Part shown: positions 1-10,982 of the stretch, piece after piece | Layout: every line of letters starts with the position of its first letter | Position numbering within the stretch: the stretch's first letter is position 1 | Assembly (NCBI GenBank): GCA_022560025.1 | Contig: JAFISE010000127.1 | Location: 22,272-86,271, forward strand | DNA from: Stagonosporopsis chrysanthemi | Lineage: Eukaryota > Ascomycota > Dothideomycetes > Pleosporales > Didymellaceae | Reading direction: 5' to 3' | Length of the DNA stretch: 64,000 nucleotides | Program-made: the position numbers and the translations under genes | The notes under the pieces: model-generated | What the model saw: only the letters and a program-made list of their open reading frames with translations | Databases searched by the model: none | Told to the model about the DNA's origin: nothing

Positions 1-40
1 GGGCCGCTCTGATATGCTGTTACTGTGTTAAAGTACTTAC

Positions 41-265
41 CTAAGCACGTTTAATAGGTCCATTCTTTAGCTCATTGAAGCAAGGTAACTTTATAGGGTA
101 AGAAAAGTCAGTAACAGCCACGGTACAGACGTAACTAATACCGTCCCGAACAACCCTTCCGCTGTACGTGCCAACGTGGCCAGAACCTGTATGCAAGGGT
201 ACCAGCAATACGCAGGAGGCGGCGTTCAATGTGTGCTTTGGAACACTGTAGCGTTTGATAGACAT
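41..265 (-). CDS. uncertain small reading frame at window edge
   Basis: A 74-codon frame reads leftward towards the window edge. It is not a family I recognise. Just beyond its stop (about 27-40) the minus strand carries a good splice-donor-like GTAAGT, so the frame could be part of a larger gene running off the left edge, but it could equally be chance. It has no signal peptide and no clear domain. It ends about 100 bp before the transposon at 366, so it may also be old repeat sequence. Confidence is low. Confidence 0.15.
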   Translation of the reverse strand: MSIKRYSVPKHTLNAASCVLLVPLHTGSGHVGTYSGRVVRDGISYVCTVAVTDFSYPIKLPCFNELKNGPIKRA

Positions 266-365
266 GACCGCACTGTGGTTTGCATCAGAGGTGGAGGTGG
301 CTGGGTTGACGAGAAAGGGCGCTAGACCCTTTGAGGATAAGGATACTTAGAAACCCGTTCCTCTA

Positions 366-406
366 CAGTCTTCGGGGGGTCAGTGCACGTCTTGGCTCAG
401 TGCACG
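366..406 (+). repeat. left terminal inverted repeat of transposon copy 1
   Basis: A 41-bp arm that matches the reverse complement of 2426-2466 with three mismatches, two of which are C/T. It contains two GTGCACG hexa/heptamers with starts 17 bp apart, a candidate double transposase-binding site. Confidence 0.9.
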
Positions 407-492
407 AAAATCGACCTTCTGCACTACCTAAAAATGAGGTTGTAGAGCCACACACAATAGATATTATTTTGAGATTTTTTTATAGTAATAAT

Positions 493-2376
493 CTATTGAG
501 TACTGCGGTGCTTGCCCTGTTGCCACTTCTTATTTGGACGGGTTGTGCGGCTGCTGCGTGTAGTAACTGGTGGAGGTGCTGGGGACGGCGACGCGTCAAC
601 TACAACGCAAGTACCACCACGCACACGCTTTTTTTTGGCTGCTGGCTCTGTAGGAGGCTTCTGTAAGGCTTTGCGCTTGCCTGTTTGAGATAATTGGATA
701 GGTTTAGCTGCGTTGCGCTCTTCTTTTCTTTGTTGTTTCTCAGCTTCTTCAGCAGCCTTCCTCTCCGCTCTCTCTTGCTGCTCCCTTTCTCGACGCACAC
801 GCGTCTGCTCCTTCTCTAGTGCTTTTCTAGCCTTATTCTCAGCAGCCTGATGCTTTCTATAAAGCTTTGCAGCTTCTTCCTCTAGCTGTGCTTGCTCGTT
901 TTGGCGTAGTTGGTCCTGTGCCTTCTCTACTGTAGATGGAGACTAAAACATAGCCTTAGACGTGTATTTTTTAGACGTTTGTAACGGTAGGGCTTGCTGG
1001 TGCTTGCGTGAGGCCTTCTTAGTGTCAACTTGGGCGCGGAGACCTTTGTTTTCCACTTCTAGAACTGCGTTGCGAGAGGTCAAATAGTTGAGCGTGCGCA
1101 CTAGCTTCCTTGCCTTATAACTTGTATCATCCTTCACTATTGCCTTGCAAAACTGTTCTATCGCAATTCAGTTGACGTTGAGTAACGGTGAGGGAGTGCG
1201 CAGCTGCGAGCTGCTCAACTTCTCAAACTTCTTGAGTATTATACTAGAATCTAGTAGGGAGATGCCTGTAGCTTGGAACGAGCTTAGCACAAGCTTAGAG
1301 GTGAACGTTTGGCGCTAGGCTTCGCGGAAAAGCTTGTAGAAGTGTCTCTTCTTAACGTCTTGTAAGGCCTGGCTTTAGTGGAGTTGTTTGGTAACTTCTT
1401 TAGAGTAACTGTTACCTAAAGGTGAGAAGCAACCTACATCTAACAGCTGCAGCGTCTGGGTACTGTGGGGTAGAAACACAAGTAGAAGGATCTTGTAGCG
1501 ACTACAATAGTCAATAAAAGCTATAGTTATGTGGCTTCTGTGGCTGTCAAGTATGAGTAGGCGCCAACTGTTGCGAGTCTTACTTGAAGTCTCCCGCTCA
1601 AACACCTGTTCAAGCCAGGCAAGGCCAACCTTGTTGTTTGTCTATCCAGAGGGCGTTGCAGTACAATGTATAGAGTCTTTTCCTGCGTCCTGGTCCTCTA
1701 TCTAGGATGATTAGAGAGAGTTTGGCGCACCTGCGTAGATGACAGCTGGCGACAACGCCAAACCGTCAGCGCAGATTGTTGCAATAATTGTTACCCACTC
1801 TCTATTGCCATCCTGCAAGCTCTGGCGTTTCTGCTTTGCCTGCCAGCTTGCCTTACTAAAGAACCTCTTGCCTTTATTTACCAATCCAATTGCTAAGCCC
1901 TTCTCATCTATATTGTATGTGTGCCGCAGCTCAATAGAGTATTGCTCAATTTTGGAACGTAGTAGGGCGAAATAACGTGAGTACTTTTCAATACTATCAG
2001 CTTTGTGGCGTGTAGCGTCCATAGCGGAGGTCCATTTGTATAGGAGCTTGTCGGTGTTGCGGTGCTGGAACTCAGTAACCCAGCTATCGCCAACGTACTG
2101 TTGGGCTATTTCTGAGGCGAAATTTTGTACTATTTGCCTTGTAGGTGCTAGCCCTTAGTCAGAAAGGTCTTCTATGTATTTACATAGCTCTACTTCTTGT
2201 TGTGGGCTGAGCTTTTGACGCGACAAGTTGGCTTCTTCACGCGACGCGCAGATGCCTCGGTGGCGGCGCGACAACGTTGAACGCGACACTGAACTTTGAT
2301 CAGCAATTTTTGTATACGAAAGTTCACCAGCTGCATCTGCTCTGTCACAGGCTTCAAGCGCAGCTTCTAACTCCAT
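493..2376 (-). pseudogene. pogo-like transposase, nonsense-mutated (copy 1)
   Basis: A single frame of 628 codons from ATG at 2376 to a stop at 493, interrupted by at least seven in-frame stops (for example 2155-2157, 1711-1713, 1702-1704, 1641-1643, 1375-1377, 1315-1317, 943-945) and no frameshift. The order is an N-terminal helix-turn-helix DNA-binding region (residues about 1-70, containing SVSRSTLSRRHRG), a DDE integrase-like core with the first acid in NIDEKGL, the second in LILDSHRSH and the third in LLDVGCF, then a Lys/Glu-rich coiled C-terminus ending in a basic tail. All three catalytic acids are present. Several stops replace Trp (TGG to TAG), the pattern left by C-to-T change on the opposite strand. 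It cannot make a full protein. Confidence 0.9.
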
Positions 2377-2425
2377 GCCGTTGTTGTGTTATAGTATAGA
2401 GGAAATATGTGTGTTATGGTGTTGG

Positions 2426-2466
2426 CGTGCACGGAGCCGAGGCGTGCACTGACCCCCCGAAGACTG
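2426..2466 (-). repeat. right terminal inverted repeat of transposon copy 1
   Basis: The partner arm of 366-406. Read inward it carries the same two GTGCACG motifs at the same spacing. It is followed by TA. Confidence 0.9.
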
Positions 2467-3409
2467 TAACCTGTCCATCGCAATCCAAATACACAGTAGC
2501 GGCGAGCCGGGCGCCGGAGTCCCAGGTTTCCAGACCACCACCACAAGTGTTTGTGCGCTTTCGTCTGCAACTGCAAAGTCCCCACTTGTAGCTTGGCACC
2601 CAGCACCTACGATAGATGGGTAGCTTAATGCAAGCCTCAGCTCCATCGACACAGTACTTTACAGCAATCCATTGTGACTACAATGCGAGATTCATCTCCC
2701 GTGAAACCACTGTCGATCATGTTTGCGGCCGCGCAAAGGTGCTCCTTCCTTCCAATTAGCCAAAACTACGAAGTGTCACCGCCAAGGTCTGCCAGTGTGT
2801 AGTGTACAGGCCTGCCGGTGTGCAGATTTTGCGCAGCAGCAGCAGCGGAGAAGGGTATTCCTACAGCTACAGGCGATGATCTCTTCGCTTTTGCGCCCTC
2901 ACTATTTCAAGGAGAGCTGAGGCAGTATCCCCTTGAAACCAATGTCTGCTTTTGCTGCTCTCTGAGCACAGGCCAAGTTGTGAAGGCAAGAGCGCATCCT
3001 AGGCCTGTTCATGTTGGTATGTCTCTCTCCGACTCAGATTGGCGGGCTGACAAGATGCTTGCAAGCGTTGGACAACAAACCTCATCGGGTTCACACGAGT
3101 AACACAAGTAACACAAATTCCAAGCCACCACACGACGATTCGAATTGCTCTTTGTCGTCTCCTGTGCACGACCCCGTTTTTGTTTCTGTGTGTATATAAA
3201 CAAAAGACGGGTCTCCACAAACATCGCGATGTCTCGTCTTGCCATTGGGACAAGACCCACTTCCTTTGGGCTCGTGCAACGAGCAAATCACTGATGGCAA
3301 GAGGCGTCTCAAGCAATTGTATAAGTATACAGTCAAGAAGATATAAAAGATAGATGACTTCTACTCGTAGCATACCTAGCTCCACTACGTCAGCCTATCG
3401 TGGGTAATC
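2467..3409. other. intergenic, upstream of the CCCH gene
   Basis: I see no convincing gene here. Several overlapping short frames on both strands (for example 2999-3385 minus) show no domain or codon pattern. The only recognisable element is a TATA-like box at 3193-3200. Confidence 0.5.
3193..3200 (+). promoter_or_regulatory. TATA-like box upstream of the CCCH gene
   Basis: TATATAAA lies about 210 bp before the ATG at 3410, a plausible distance for a core promoter with a long leader. This is a motif match only. Confidence 0.35.
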
Positions 3410-4822
3410 ATGACGCTCTCTCGAGAGGTTCGTTACGCCATTCTTCGCAACAGCGTTAACAGCCCATTTGTTCCAATCGATCAGTTACCTGACCACCTTC
3501 GAGGCTTGCCTTATCGACTTGAGCTTCTTGAACGCGACGCAGAGGGTTGGAAGTCAGTTGGACTAACTCAGCTGCCCGCGTCAATGCTTTCAGTTCAGGT
3601 CTCTCCTGCTCTTCGCCCCGAACAATCAGCACCGCCAACAGGAACTACATTCCGAGCCCCTGACCATTCTGTTCGCAAAGATCCGCTCATGAGAGCGCAG
3701 TTGCCGCAGTGCATTAGGCAAGAGACCTCGTATGTTTCGGCGCCTTCTGGTGTTGAACCCGATCCGTCAAAGAAGAAATACTGTACCTACTGGATCAGAC
3801 ACAACTCGTGTGACTTCATGCAGGAAGGCTGCAAGTACAAGCACGAGATGCCTGAACCTAAAAAGCTCAAAGAGCTCGGATTCCCTGATGTTCCTGAATG
3901 GTACAAAAAAAAGATGGCTATCTCCAACTGGCTACGGCCTTGTTCGACCAGAGGCGATGATGACCACCAGCTCTCGAGTCAGCCTCCAGCAGCGCGCAGC
4001 TTCCGTCCTATTACTTCAACCCAACTCAACAATCAGCCTCAGCCAGCAGAAACACCGGAGAAGAAACCGACTGACACACCTGCTCAAATTCTAAATCTGA
4101 TTGACCTGGACAATACATGTATCGAGACGAAACCACTATTTCCCGCATTGCCAATCGATGCTGTCTCAGAGCCTAGGGTCAAAAATGGAGATGTCATCGA
4201 TACAAAGCCTACAAGGCGGCTGCCTCGCACTCTTGCTTCTACTCTGAGTAACAATGAATCAAGCTCTTCAAGCGGTCAAGAAGAATTCTCCAGTCTCATC
4301 GCAGCGGAAAGCCCGACATCGAGTCGTCACGAGGGTCATTCCCCTCAAGATTGTGTCCCTTCACTACCGAGCCCACTCCATCAGAACGAATTGTACAAGA
4401 ACAGGACCAGGCAGAACTCTAGGAAGATGGACGACCACATTCCTGAAGCAACAGGTGGTAGTCGAATCATCGACGCCTCTCCAAAGAACGTTGACAAAGA
4501 GAGCGCCAAGCCGTCCAAGCCACGTGAGAAATCCCCTCGACCATTGCTGGGAAAGGCCAACAGACGTTCCACTGCGCCTGCTATTCGACTGGGCTTAGGC
4601 AGCTCTCAGTACGCCACTGCCGAGAGCCCTGAAAAGATTGCATGCCCTAACAAGGGTGCGAAACGCCGTGGCGCTTCCGGGTCTATGGCCGTGCAGACCA
4701 GAATCCCGCTTCGTCCACATGCGAGTCTCAAGAGTGGGAAATTCAGCAAGGATGTAAACCCTGCTGATGTCCAGCTTTGCACAGCGCCACACGTTGCCAC
4801 CAGCAAGGGCCACATGGTTTAA
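3410..4822 (+). CDS. CCCH-type zinc-finger protein
   Basis: A single-exon gene of 470 residues. One CCCH finger is visible at residues 125-145 (Cys125, Cys134, Cys141, His145), with spacing C-X8-C-X6-C-X3-H. The usual second spacing is five, so this is a slightly longer variant. CCCH fingers of this class usually bind RNA. The finger is followed by a basic EWYKKKM segment. The remaining about 300 residues are rich in Ser, Pro and charged residues and look disordered, with basic patches near the C-terminus. The first 60 residues are conserved-looking and unassigned. The start is the first ATG of the frame. The RNA-binding role is inferred from the finger alone. Confidence 0.8.
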   Translation: MTLSREVRYAILRNSVNSPFVPIDQLPDHLRGLPYRLELLERDAEGWKSVGLTQLPASMLSVQVSPALRPEQSAPPTGTTFRAPDHSVRKDPLMRAQLPQCIRQETSYVSAPSGVEPDPSKKKYCTYWIRHNSCDFMQEGCKYKHEMPEPKKLKELGFPDVPEWYKKKMAISNWLRPCSTRGDDDHQLSSQPPAARSFRPITSTQLNNQPQPAETPEKKPTDTPAQILNLIDLDNTCIETKPLFPALPIDAVSEPRVKNGDVIDTKPTRRLPRTLASTLSNNESSSSSGQEEFSSLIAAESPTSSRHEGHSPQDCVPSLPSPLHQNELYKNRTRQNSRKMDDHIPEATGGSRIIDASPKNVDKESAKPSKPREKSPRPLLGKANRRSTAPAIRLGLGSSQYATAESPEKIACPNKGAKRRGASGSMAVQTRIPLRPHASLKSGKFSKDVNPADVQLCTAPHVATSKGHMV

Positions 4823-5131
4823 GTGCAGCAAAATCGTTTCTCATCGCTGACCATTGTAGGCTAAGCCACTTTGGTCAGTAGGCCGGCCAGCTAGGATCTT
4901 GTGGTAGTGGCGTTGCGGAAGCGTTGGTTCCTTACTCGTGGCAACTATGGGCTGGGTCAGGGGCATCTTGGAAGAGCGCCATTTCTGAACATATCATTCT
5001 GCATCATTTAGATTGGTTTCCTTCCCGCATCGTTACTCTATACTTCTACAAATTTGCAAAGTGCTTTGAGAAACAGTATATAGATCAAGTCGCGCCCCCG
5101 GGTCTACCCTATACTTAGACAAAAGAAAGAT

Positions 5132-6464
5132 TTACGCCCAATTTTCCATCCCTTGGTTCAAGTCTGGCTTCGTTTTGTCCACAGTCAAACTGACATGTGT
5201 AGTCCTCATGATCTCTCCGGACTTGCCCTGCATAACGTGTGGCCTAGAATCCGTAGCATCAGCCAGTATCGTTCTCTCGCTGTTGTCATCGCACTCGTGA
5301 TTATCGCGCCTTGTTCGCCTCGCGTTGTTATGGGAACACTCGGGCAGTACATAGCTGGGTACCACCTGCGATCTGTCTTTGGTGCCCATGACGCTCTCGG
5401 GCATCAATTTGCTGAGCATGTTCTCGAATAGGCGACGGAGAGGAGGCAGACTCGCGGTGAGCGTGCCTACAAGGACTTCTGAGACTGAAAGAATGGTCAG
5501 ATTAACGCTTTCGTAGCCAATGTCTTGGGATTTGGCCAACGCTTTAATCTCATAGATCTTGAAGGCGGAAATGATAGTGGTGCTGTGACTCACGTCAGAT
5601 ACTGTCTCCTGTTTAGCAAGGTACATACTCACATGAAACCAAGCAGGAATACTACTCGCACACCCCACATTGTTCTTCTCGGTAGCTGCACCTTTCTTGT
5701 ATATATCAGAGGCGCGCAAGTGTAGAAGAAATCCGTTCCAATATTAGAGCCACCACCAAGATATCCTGCGCATTTGAGTTAGTTTTTGCTTTTAGCAGGA
5801 GTCACATCCTCTTACCAGACACAACTCGAGGCTTGGATGGCCAGCAAAATCCTGGCAGCATTGGCTCCCAGTGCTTCGCAACCGGATCGCATTCTCCAAA
5901 CAGAATGATATAAGGATAAATAATGTTGAAGCTGAGATGGATCATAACAGAAGCCCAAATCATTCTCCTGTATGTTCTGGAGAAATCAAGCTGCAGCATG
6001 AACGCGCAGATGCTGAATTTTAGGGCTGCCATTGCAGTGGGGTTGAAGTACTGACCAAACAGGAGAAATGGATAACTGAACTTGATGGCTGGAGATCGGT
6101 CGTCCAGGAGAAGGTCGGCGGGCGCAGCGGACATGTTGGACTGGTCAATGCTTGAATTTGAAAGACGAGTCAAGCAAACAAATAAGTCACATTGTGTTCC
6201 GGCTGATGTATCCGATTTGCAGACTTATAAAGCGAAAGGCTCCAGGGATTTAGTGATGAGTATGCATGGGAGCGACAGGCGTGTGTCGCTGTGCCACATC
6301 TCAAGGAAGCGGCACAACAGAACCGGAAACAATAGTGATATGATTGCAAACAGGATGCGGATGCAATCAGACCAGGTTTGAAGAGAACAGCTCGTTGTGT
6401 CGGTGCTCAAGTACTGTACATTTGCTACTGTGACCTGCGGAGACATGTGCAGGTTTTTTTTCAA
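5132..6464 (-). pseudogene. fungal rhodopsin-domain (PTH11-like) membrane protein, interrupted by one stop
   Basis: This is a seven-helix membrane protein of the fungal rhodopsin-domain family, read right to left. The model is 6464-5816, intron 5766-5815, exon 5633-5765, intron 5583-5632 and exon 5582-5132. Splicing restores family-typical blocks: SYPFLLFGQYFNPTAM and LFGECDPVAKHW in the first part, GGGSN and QLPRRTMWGVRVVF in the middle exon, and GYESVNLTILSVSEVLVG in the last. One TAA at 6225-6227 cuts the frame between the second and third membrane helices. Upstream of it, the same frame encodes a plausible first helix (IRILFAIISLLFPVLLCRFL). The gene is therefore probably inactive, unless a downstream ATG at about 6130 starts a shortened protein without helices 1-2. 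The 5' start is uncertain. Family members act at the plasma membrane; their ligands are mostly unknown. Confidence 0.65.
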
Positions 6465-7764
6465 CGGACTCGTACGCAGAGACTGCTCTTAGTAGCGTAA
6501 AAGCTCATCTTGCATCGAGTCGCATGTGCCTGCGTGCACGTACGTGGTTTGGAGGATTCAGACCCTGACCAGACATGCCAAATGCAAGATGTATCCGGGA
6601 GAGTACTCCGCGGTGCACTGTATACTCGGAAAATCGCATTCATATACCAAACTTGTGAAATCAATACTTACAGCTTACACCGAGTGATATACAAGTTCAA
6701 CGAGCTCTCTCCGTGTTCTGGTGACAAGTGACTGTAGATCAGAGAGATTATACACAAACACGATGATTCAGAGGGTCACGCCATGGTCACTGAGACTCTT
6801 ACGACGACTCGGTCTAAGCATCGTAACCGTTCTTACTTCTGTAGGTTCTGCCAATCCCAGGCCACACTGGTAATTGTGAACTACCACACTTTGCGCCGAA
6901 CTGTGCCACACCCTCGCAGATGTACACTAAACCCACAACTGGTTTGAATAGGTTATTCAGACCAAGAAGCAGACAATCAAATAACCCGCCTCGCATGAGC
7001 CTGACCAGAACTGTTATTTTAATAAAGACGATGGATGCGCTTCCGAATACATCTCCGTGGTAGTGGCTGCCGTGGTGTCGTGATCCTGCATCGGCTTCGG
7101 AGACCGCCAATTACGGAGATTCAAAGCATTGTTGCGATTGTGCAGCAACAGATTGGTATGTTCTCCGCGGGACTGGATAGGCGAGACGTGTCAAACTGAG
7201 GTGTTTGGTAGAAACGGCACAGGAGCTCCGCTGTATATGTACTTGCTGCATACTTTGACCAATCACATACCGTATTGCTTCAGCATCATACACGAACCCT
7301 AACTCAACTCCTGCATCTCCACTTTGCGCAACGACACGCTATGCAAACAAATGCCAAGCGCTTGTGCCGTGGAAGTGTCATGGAAGTGTCATGGAAGTTG
7401 CAGGGGTTGCCGGGTTGAGCCTTCGGCTCAGTGGCAATTACACCCGCGACAAGGATGTCACATAACCCTGGCTCTTCGCACACTGACTTTCTTGCACTGC
7501 TATATTCGCTCAGGGTCAAGTTGACCTAGATCAGGTCCATGCATGCATGGGATCAAAGCCAGTAGTCGCCTGCTTCCCAAGTTCTGCGCCCACACGGTTA
7601 TTGCATGATTAACGCGCTCCATCGCTCCCTTGCACACTCTAGAGTTGTACTCTTTCAATAGTCCTGACTTGGCAGCAGCTTCTATTAAAGGCTCGTAGAG
7701 TTGCAACAGGCTTTCAGTCATTGCCATCATCCCAGCTGCTCATCTCCTGGACGCATCTTCGACC
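6465..7764. other. intergenic, no supported gene
   Basis: This stretch is 1.3 kb. Short frames at 6814-7110 and 7500-7730 (both minus) have some hydrophobic residues but no recognisable family. The segment holds the promoter of the GMC oxidoreductase. A direct repeat of tggaagtgtca occurs at about 7370-7395. Confidence 0.4.
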
Positions 7765-9172
7765 ATGATGGCTCCCAGTCTGAAGAGTGTCATCACGTTT
7801 GCAGCAGCCTTGCCTTTTGTTGTAGCTGTCCCGTCTGCGAAACGCGATGATGTATCATCTATTAAGGACAAGACATACGACTACGTGATCGTCGGCGGCG
7901 GGCTTACCGGTTTGGTCGTCGCTCATCGCCTGAGTGAAAATAGGCTCCGTAAGTGCTGTGCATCTCCGACTTTTCGTCGATCATCTGACCAGATTCACAG
8001 GTTCTGTACTTGTTCTAGAGACAGGTCCAATTACAGAGGACATCAGCACCATTATCCCTACTCTTGGCAACAACATCAACAGTGCAATGCAGTACAGCCT
8101 TGACTCGGCACCTGATGTCGAGCTTGAGAACAAGACTTTTGGAGTCCTGGTCGGAAAGGTGGTAGGCGGAGGCTCAGTGGTCAACGGTATGGCTTTTGAT
8201 CGTGCCTCCGCTGCTGGTTCTATCTTCACTCCTAAGATCCTTCAGCTTAGTGGTATCGGCCCCGCAGATGTTCTTAAGGCTGCCGGGGTCAAGGTTAAGA
8301 AGGAACTAGCTTCTGTCGGCGCTAATCTACAAGACCATCCAAATGCCCAATTGTTTTTTACGACTGAGAATCTAAGCACACCTAATCCCCTGTTCTCTAG
8401 CGACCCTGCACAGAACGCCTCGGCCTGGGCTCAGTATGCTGCTAACCGTACCGGCCCCCTATGCCAATCCCATGGCAGTAGTCTAGCATTCCTGTCGCTC
8501 CAGAGTGTGACGTCCACATACAAGGAGATTGTGTCTTCCATCAGGAGCCAGAGGTCTATTGACCACCTACCACCCGCGTACAAGAGCAACTCTAACCTCC
8601 GGCGGGGGTTCGAGGCTGCCAGAGCCATAACCGCCGAGCTTCTTTCCGGAACGAAAGCCGCTGCTGTTGAATTTCCAATGAATCCGTTCGGTCTTGCCTT
8701 GACCGCTATCCAACGCCCTCTATCTCGCGGTTACGTTGCTCTTGATCCCCTAAACCCCGCTGGCAACCCCATCGTCCAATTCAACACCTTTCAAAACCCT
8801 GCCGACAAGACGATGTTAATTGAAGCGGCCAAATGGCAACGTCGCCACTGGGCGAGTCCCGTCCTCGCTCGCTGGTCACCCGTAGAAGCGGTCCCCGGTA
8901 TCGCCGCCCAGACCGACGATGAGATCATACACACCCTTCTCAAGAATGACGCACTGAGTGGCACATTTGGTCACCAGTGTGGGACATGCGCCATGTTGTC
9001 TGAGTTCTACGGGGGGTGTGTCGGTAGCGATCTTCGCGTCTATGGCACCAAGAAGCTTAGTGTTGTCGACGCTTCCGTGATGCCTTTGATTCCCGCTACG
9101 CATCCGCAATCGACTATGTACGCCGTAGCTGAGAAGGCCGCAGATCTCATCAAGCTGCGTAACACTCTGTAG
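7765..9172 (+). CDS. GMC oxidoreductase (FAD), internally deleted
   Basis: Exons 7765-7948 and 8001-9172; the 52-bp intron has a GTAAGT donor and a CAG acceptor, giving 451 residues. It has a signal peptide (about residues 1-21), then the FAD-binding fold YDYVIVGGGLTGLVVAHRLS. The next conserved block is GGGSVVNGMAFDR. The C-terminal catalytic domain has the family His in FGHQCGTCAML and the final VDASVMPLIPATHPQSTMYA. Secreted fungal members of this family are usually around 570-620 residues. Here the segment normally found between FDR.SAAD and the ..SAGSIFTPK.LQLSGIGP block is absent, and the flanks are fused in frame at about 8215-8225. Loss of this substrate and FAD-contacting region probably destroys or changes activity. 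Substrate is unknown; relatives oxidise alcohols or sugars. Confidence 0.85.
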
Positions 9173-9268
9173 TATGGATTGATCAGCATGGGTCGGTCGG
9201 CTGCATTGTCAGATATTGATAGATTTACGGAGATACGGCGTTCGCTTTGTATTGATAGAGTAAAGAAC

Positions 9269-10580
9269 TCATTGATAACCTTCGCTTTTCGCCGCATGGC
9301 TTGGCTTTGTACCAAGTGTCATGACTGGGCTGTTGATGAAGTTCGGCCAGTCGTGGGTGAAGAAGCTTTGCGACTTCGAGATCTGAACTTCGTTTGCCCC
9401 ACGCTTCAGGATGCTTTCGTCATAGGCATTGATCGCGTCCTTTAGCGTTGCAGTCCCTTCTTGCACGGATTTCAGAGCCTCGACAAGGCTGTGTGCAGAG
9501 AAGAAGGCGTTGTTTGCACCTTGACCTCGATCTGGTATTCTTAGTAAGCAAACACACATGATGGTCCGGGGTATGGACCTACGGAAAGTCATTGCATGTG
9601 CTGCGTCGCCGCACAGTGTTACTCTACCACCCTGATTGTCCCAAGATTGCGTCTTCCAAATCTTCAGTTGATCTTTGAGCACAGGCGTATCATCCGCGAT
9701 CCACGCGATAGCACTCTTATACGGCTCCGCCCATCCATCTCTCGCAACGTGCGCCTTCAGCCTCCTCAAACGGTCTTTATCATTGTCGTAGTCTTCAACA
9801 TTCTTCAGCGGCCAGGTAGAAAGAATTTGGAACGTCCAAGTTGTCGGATCATCGACGTCTGGCATATCGAGCACATTGGCCCGGATATAGTGGCCTGCTG
9901 GATGGATTGCGATGTCCACGAGGGGGTGCAGACGTTCTTTGATGAATAGCGCCTGCTCTTTTGTATACGAAGCATTGAAGTTCATGAGTGCGAAAGGAAG
10001 CGTCTCCTGTGTGGCGCCGCGATCGATCAGACACTGCCGTACCTGCGAACCCGCGCCGTCAATGCCGATTATGATGTCTCCCACTTCACTCGATCCGTCC
10101 TCAAAGAACGCTCTTGCTCCCCCATGTTCTATGGTTTCACAGCGACCGAACTTCTTCCCATACTGCACATCCAAGCTCTCTGCAAGCAAGATCCGCAACT
10201 TCCTGATGTTCATTTCCTTCGCTCTTGGAATAGGAAATGAGAATGCCTCCTCGCGTGTCTGGCCATTGTACAGAACGATCCTGTCTTCTCCAATGGCTGC
10301 ACAGTCAATGCTGGGATCTACGGCGCACGTATCCAGTCTGGAACCGACTTCTTCCGGTACGAGACTGAGGAGGTAAGGTCGTGCCCAGCCCAGGGTGAAT
10401 GCCCAGTGGCGATGTCGGTAAACGTTCTCGCCTTTTTCGAATATGCGGTAGGAGATGCCAGCCTTCTTCAGTCCGTGAGCCAGGGCACAGCCTGCTGGGC
10501 CTGGAGAGGAGATCAGAGTGTTACATGTGATGAGCTTAAACAACGTTGACCGTACCTGCTCCGATGATGAGGACCTTCAT
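9269..10580 (-). CDS. FAD-dependent monooxygenase
   Basis: Exons 10580-10556, 10500-9583 and 9531-9269, giving 401 residues. The first exon is only 25 nt (MKVLIIGAG), and splicing restores the dinucleotide-binding GAGPAGCALAHGLKKAG. The second intron (9532-9582) has a GTAGGT donor; removing it rebuilds GDAAHAMTFHRGQGANNA. That block, with IGIDGAGSQVR (the DG motif), is the signature of the UbiH/salicylate-hydroxylase-like aromatic hydroxylase group. These cytosolic enzymes use NAD(P)H and O2 to hydroxylate aromatic or polyketide-like substrates. The substrate is not predictable here. The promoter region carries two CGG-N4-CCG palindromes (10728 and 10766), suggesting control by a Zn2Cys6 regulator. 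Confidence 0.88.
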
Positions 10581-10727
10581 AGTATTCTAAATACGAGCGA
10601 GAGGATAAAATCTGGTACAAGGTAGCTGGATTATCACGTCAAGCTCAGATGTAGGGCAGCCTAGCGGCTATTAGTCGACACCGGGTGGAGCTGAACTAGC
10701 GGGTGGCTCCAGCGATCCGCAGCTCAT

Positions 10728-10737
10728 CGGATCTCCG
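10728..10737. promoter_or_regulatory. CGG-N4-CCG palindrome (candidate Zn2Cys6 site 1)
   Basis: CGGATCTCCG lies about 150 bp upstream of the monooxygenase ATG. Paired CGG half-sites in inverted orientation are the classic target of fungal binuclear zinc-cluster regulators. It is a motif match without binding evidence. Confidence 0.35.
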
Positions 10738-10765
10738 CCCTGAGGCGGTGCTTCAAATCTTTCGG

Positions 10766-10775
10766 CGGTGTGCCG
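10766..10775. promoter_or_regulatory. CGG-N4-CCG palindrome (candidate Zn2Cys6 site 2)
   Basis: CGGTGTGCCG has the same half-sites and spacing as the site 38 bp away at 10728. It lies about 190 bp upstream of the monooxygenase start. Confidence 0.35.
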
Positions 10776-10982
10776 AGCGTATGTCATATAAGCATGATGA
10801 CGCATAATGCGCTGTTTGCTGCATTATCTGCGTTGTGTGACGTGGAATACGAGGCTGGCTTGCTCTGGACATCCCCCATGAATCCCGAGATGCATCAAGA
10901 CCCTGCTGCAAGTTCATGAAGGGAGCATTGTGCGTTTGTATGTTCAAAGAGAGCTCTCATTGTAGTACCGGCAGGCTTGTAA

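Larger units (their letters stand above)
366..2466 (-). mobile_element. Tc1/mariner-pogo (Fot1-like) DNA transposon, copy 1, inactivated
   Basis: A complete element of 2,101 bp. It is bounded by 41-bp terminal inverted repeats (366-406 and 2426-2466) that begin CAGTCTTCGGGGGGTCAGTG and differ at three positions. A TA dinucleotide flanks each end (364-365 and 2467-2468), the target duplication expected for this superfamily. The interior holds one 1,884-nt transposase frame on the minus strand (2376 to 493) broken by in-frame stops. The element is the same length as copy 2 at 53542-55642. Stops without net indels fit repeat-induced point mutation. Confidence 0.93.

Noticed and set aside
5132..5719. 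195-residue minus-strand frame as a separate gene
   Set aside because: Its second half is the last exon of the rhodopsin-domain gene; its first part is intron and upstream exon read in the wrong frame.
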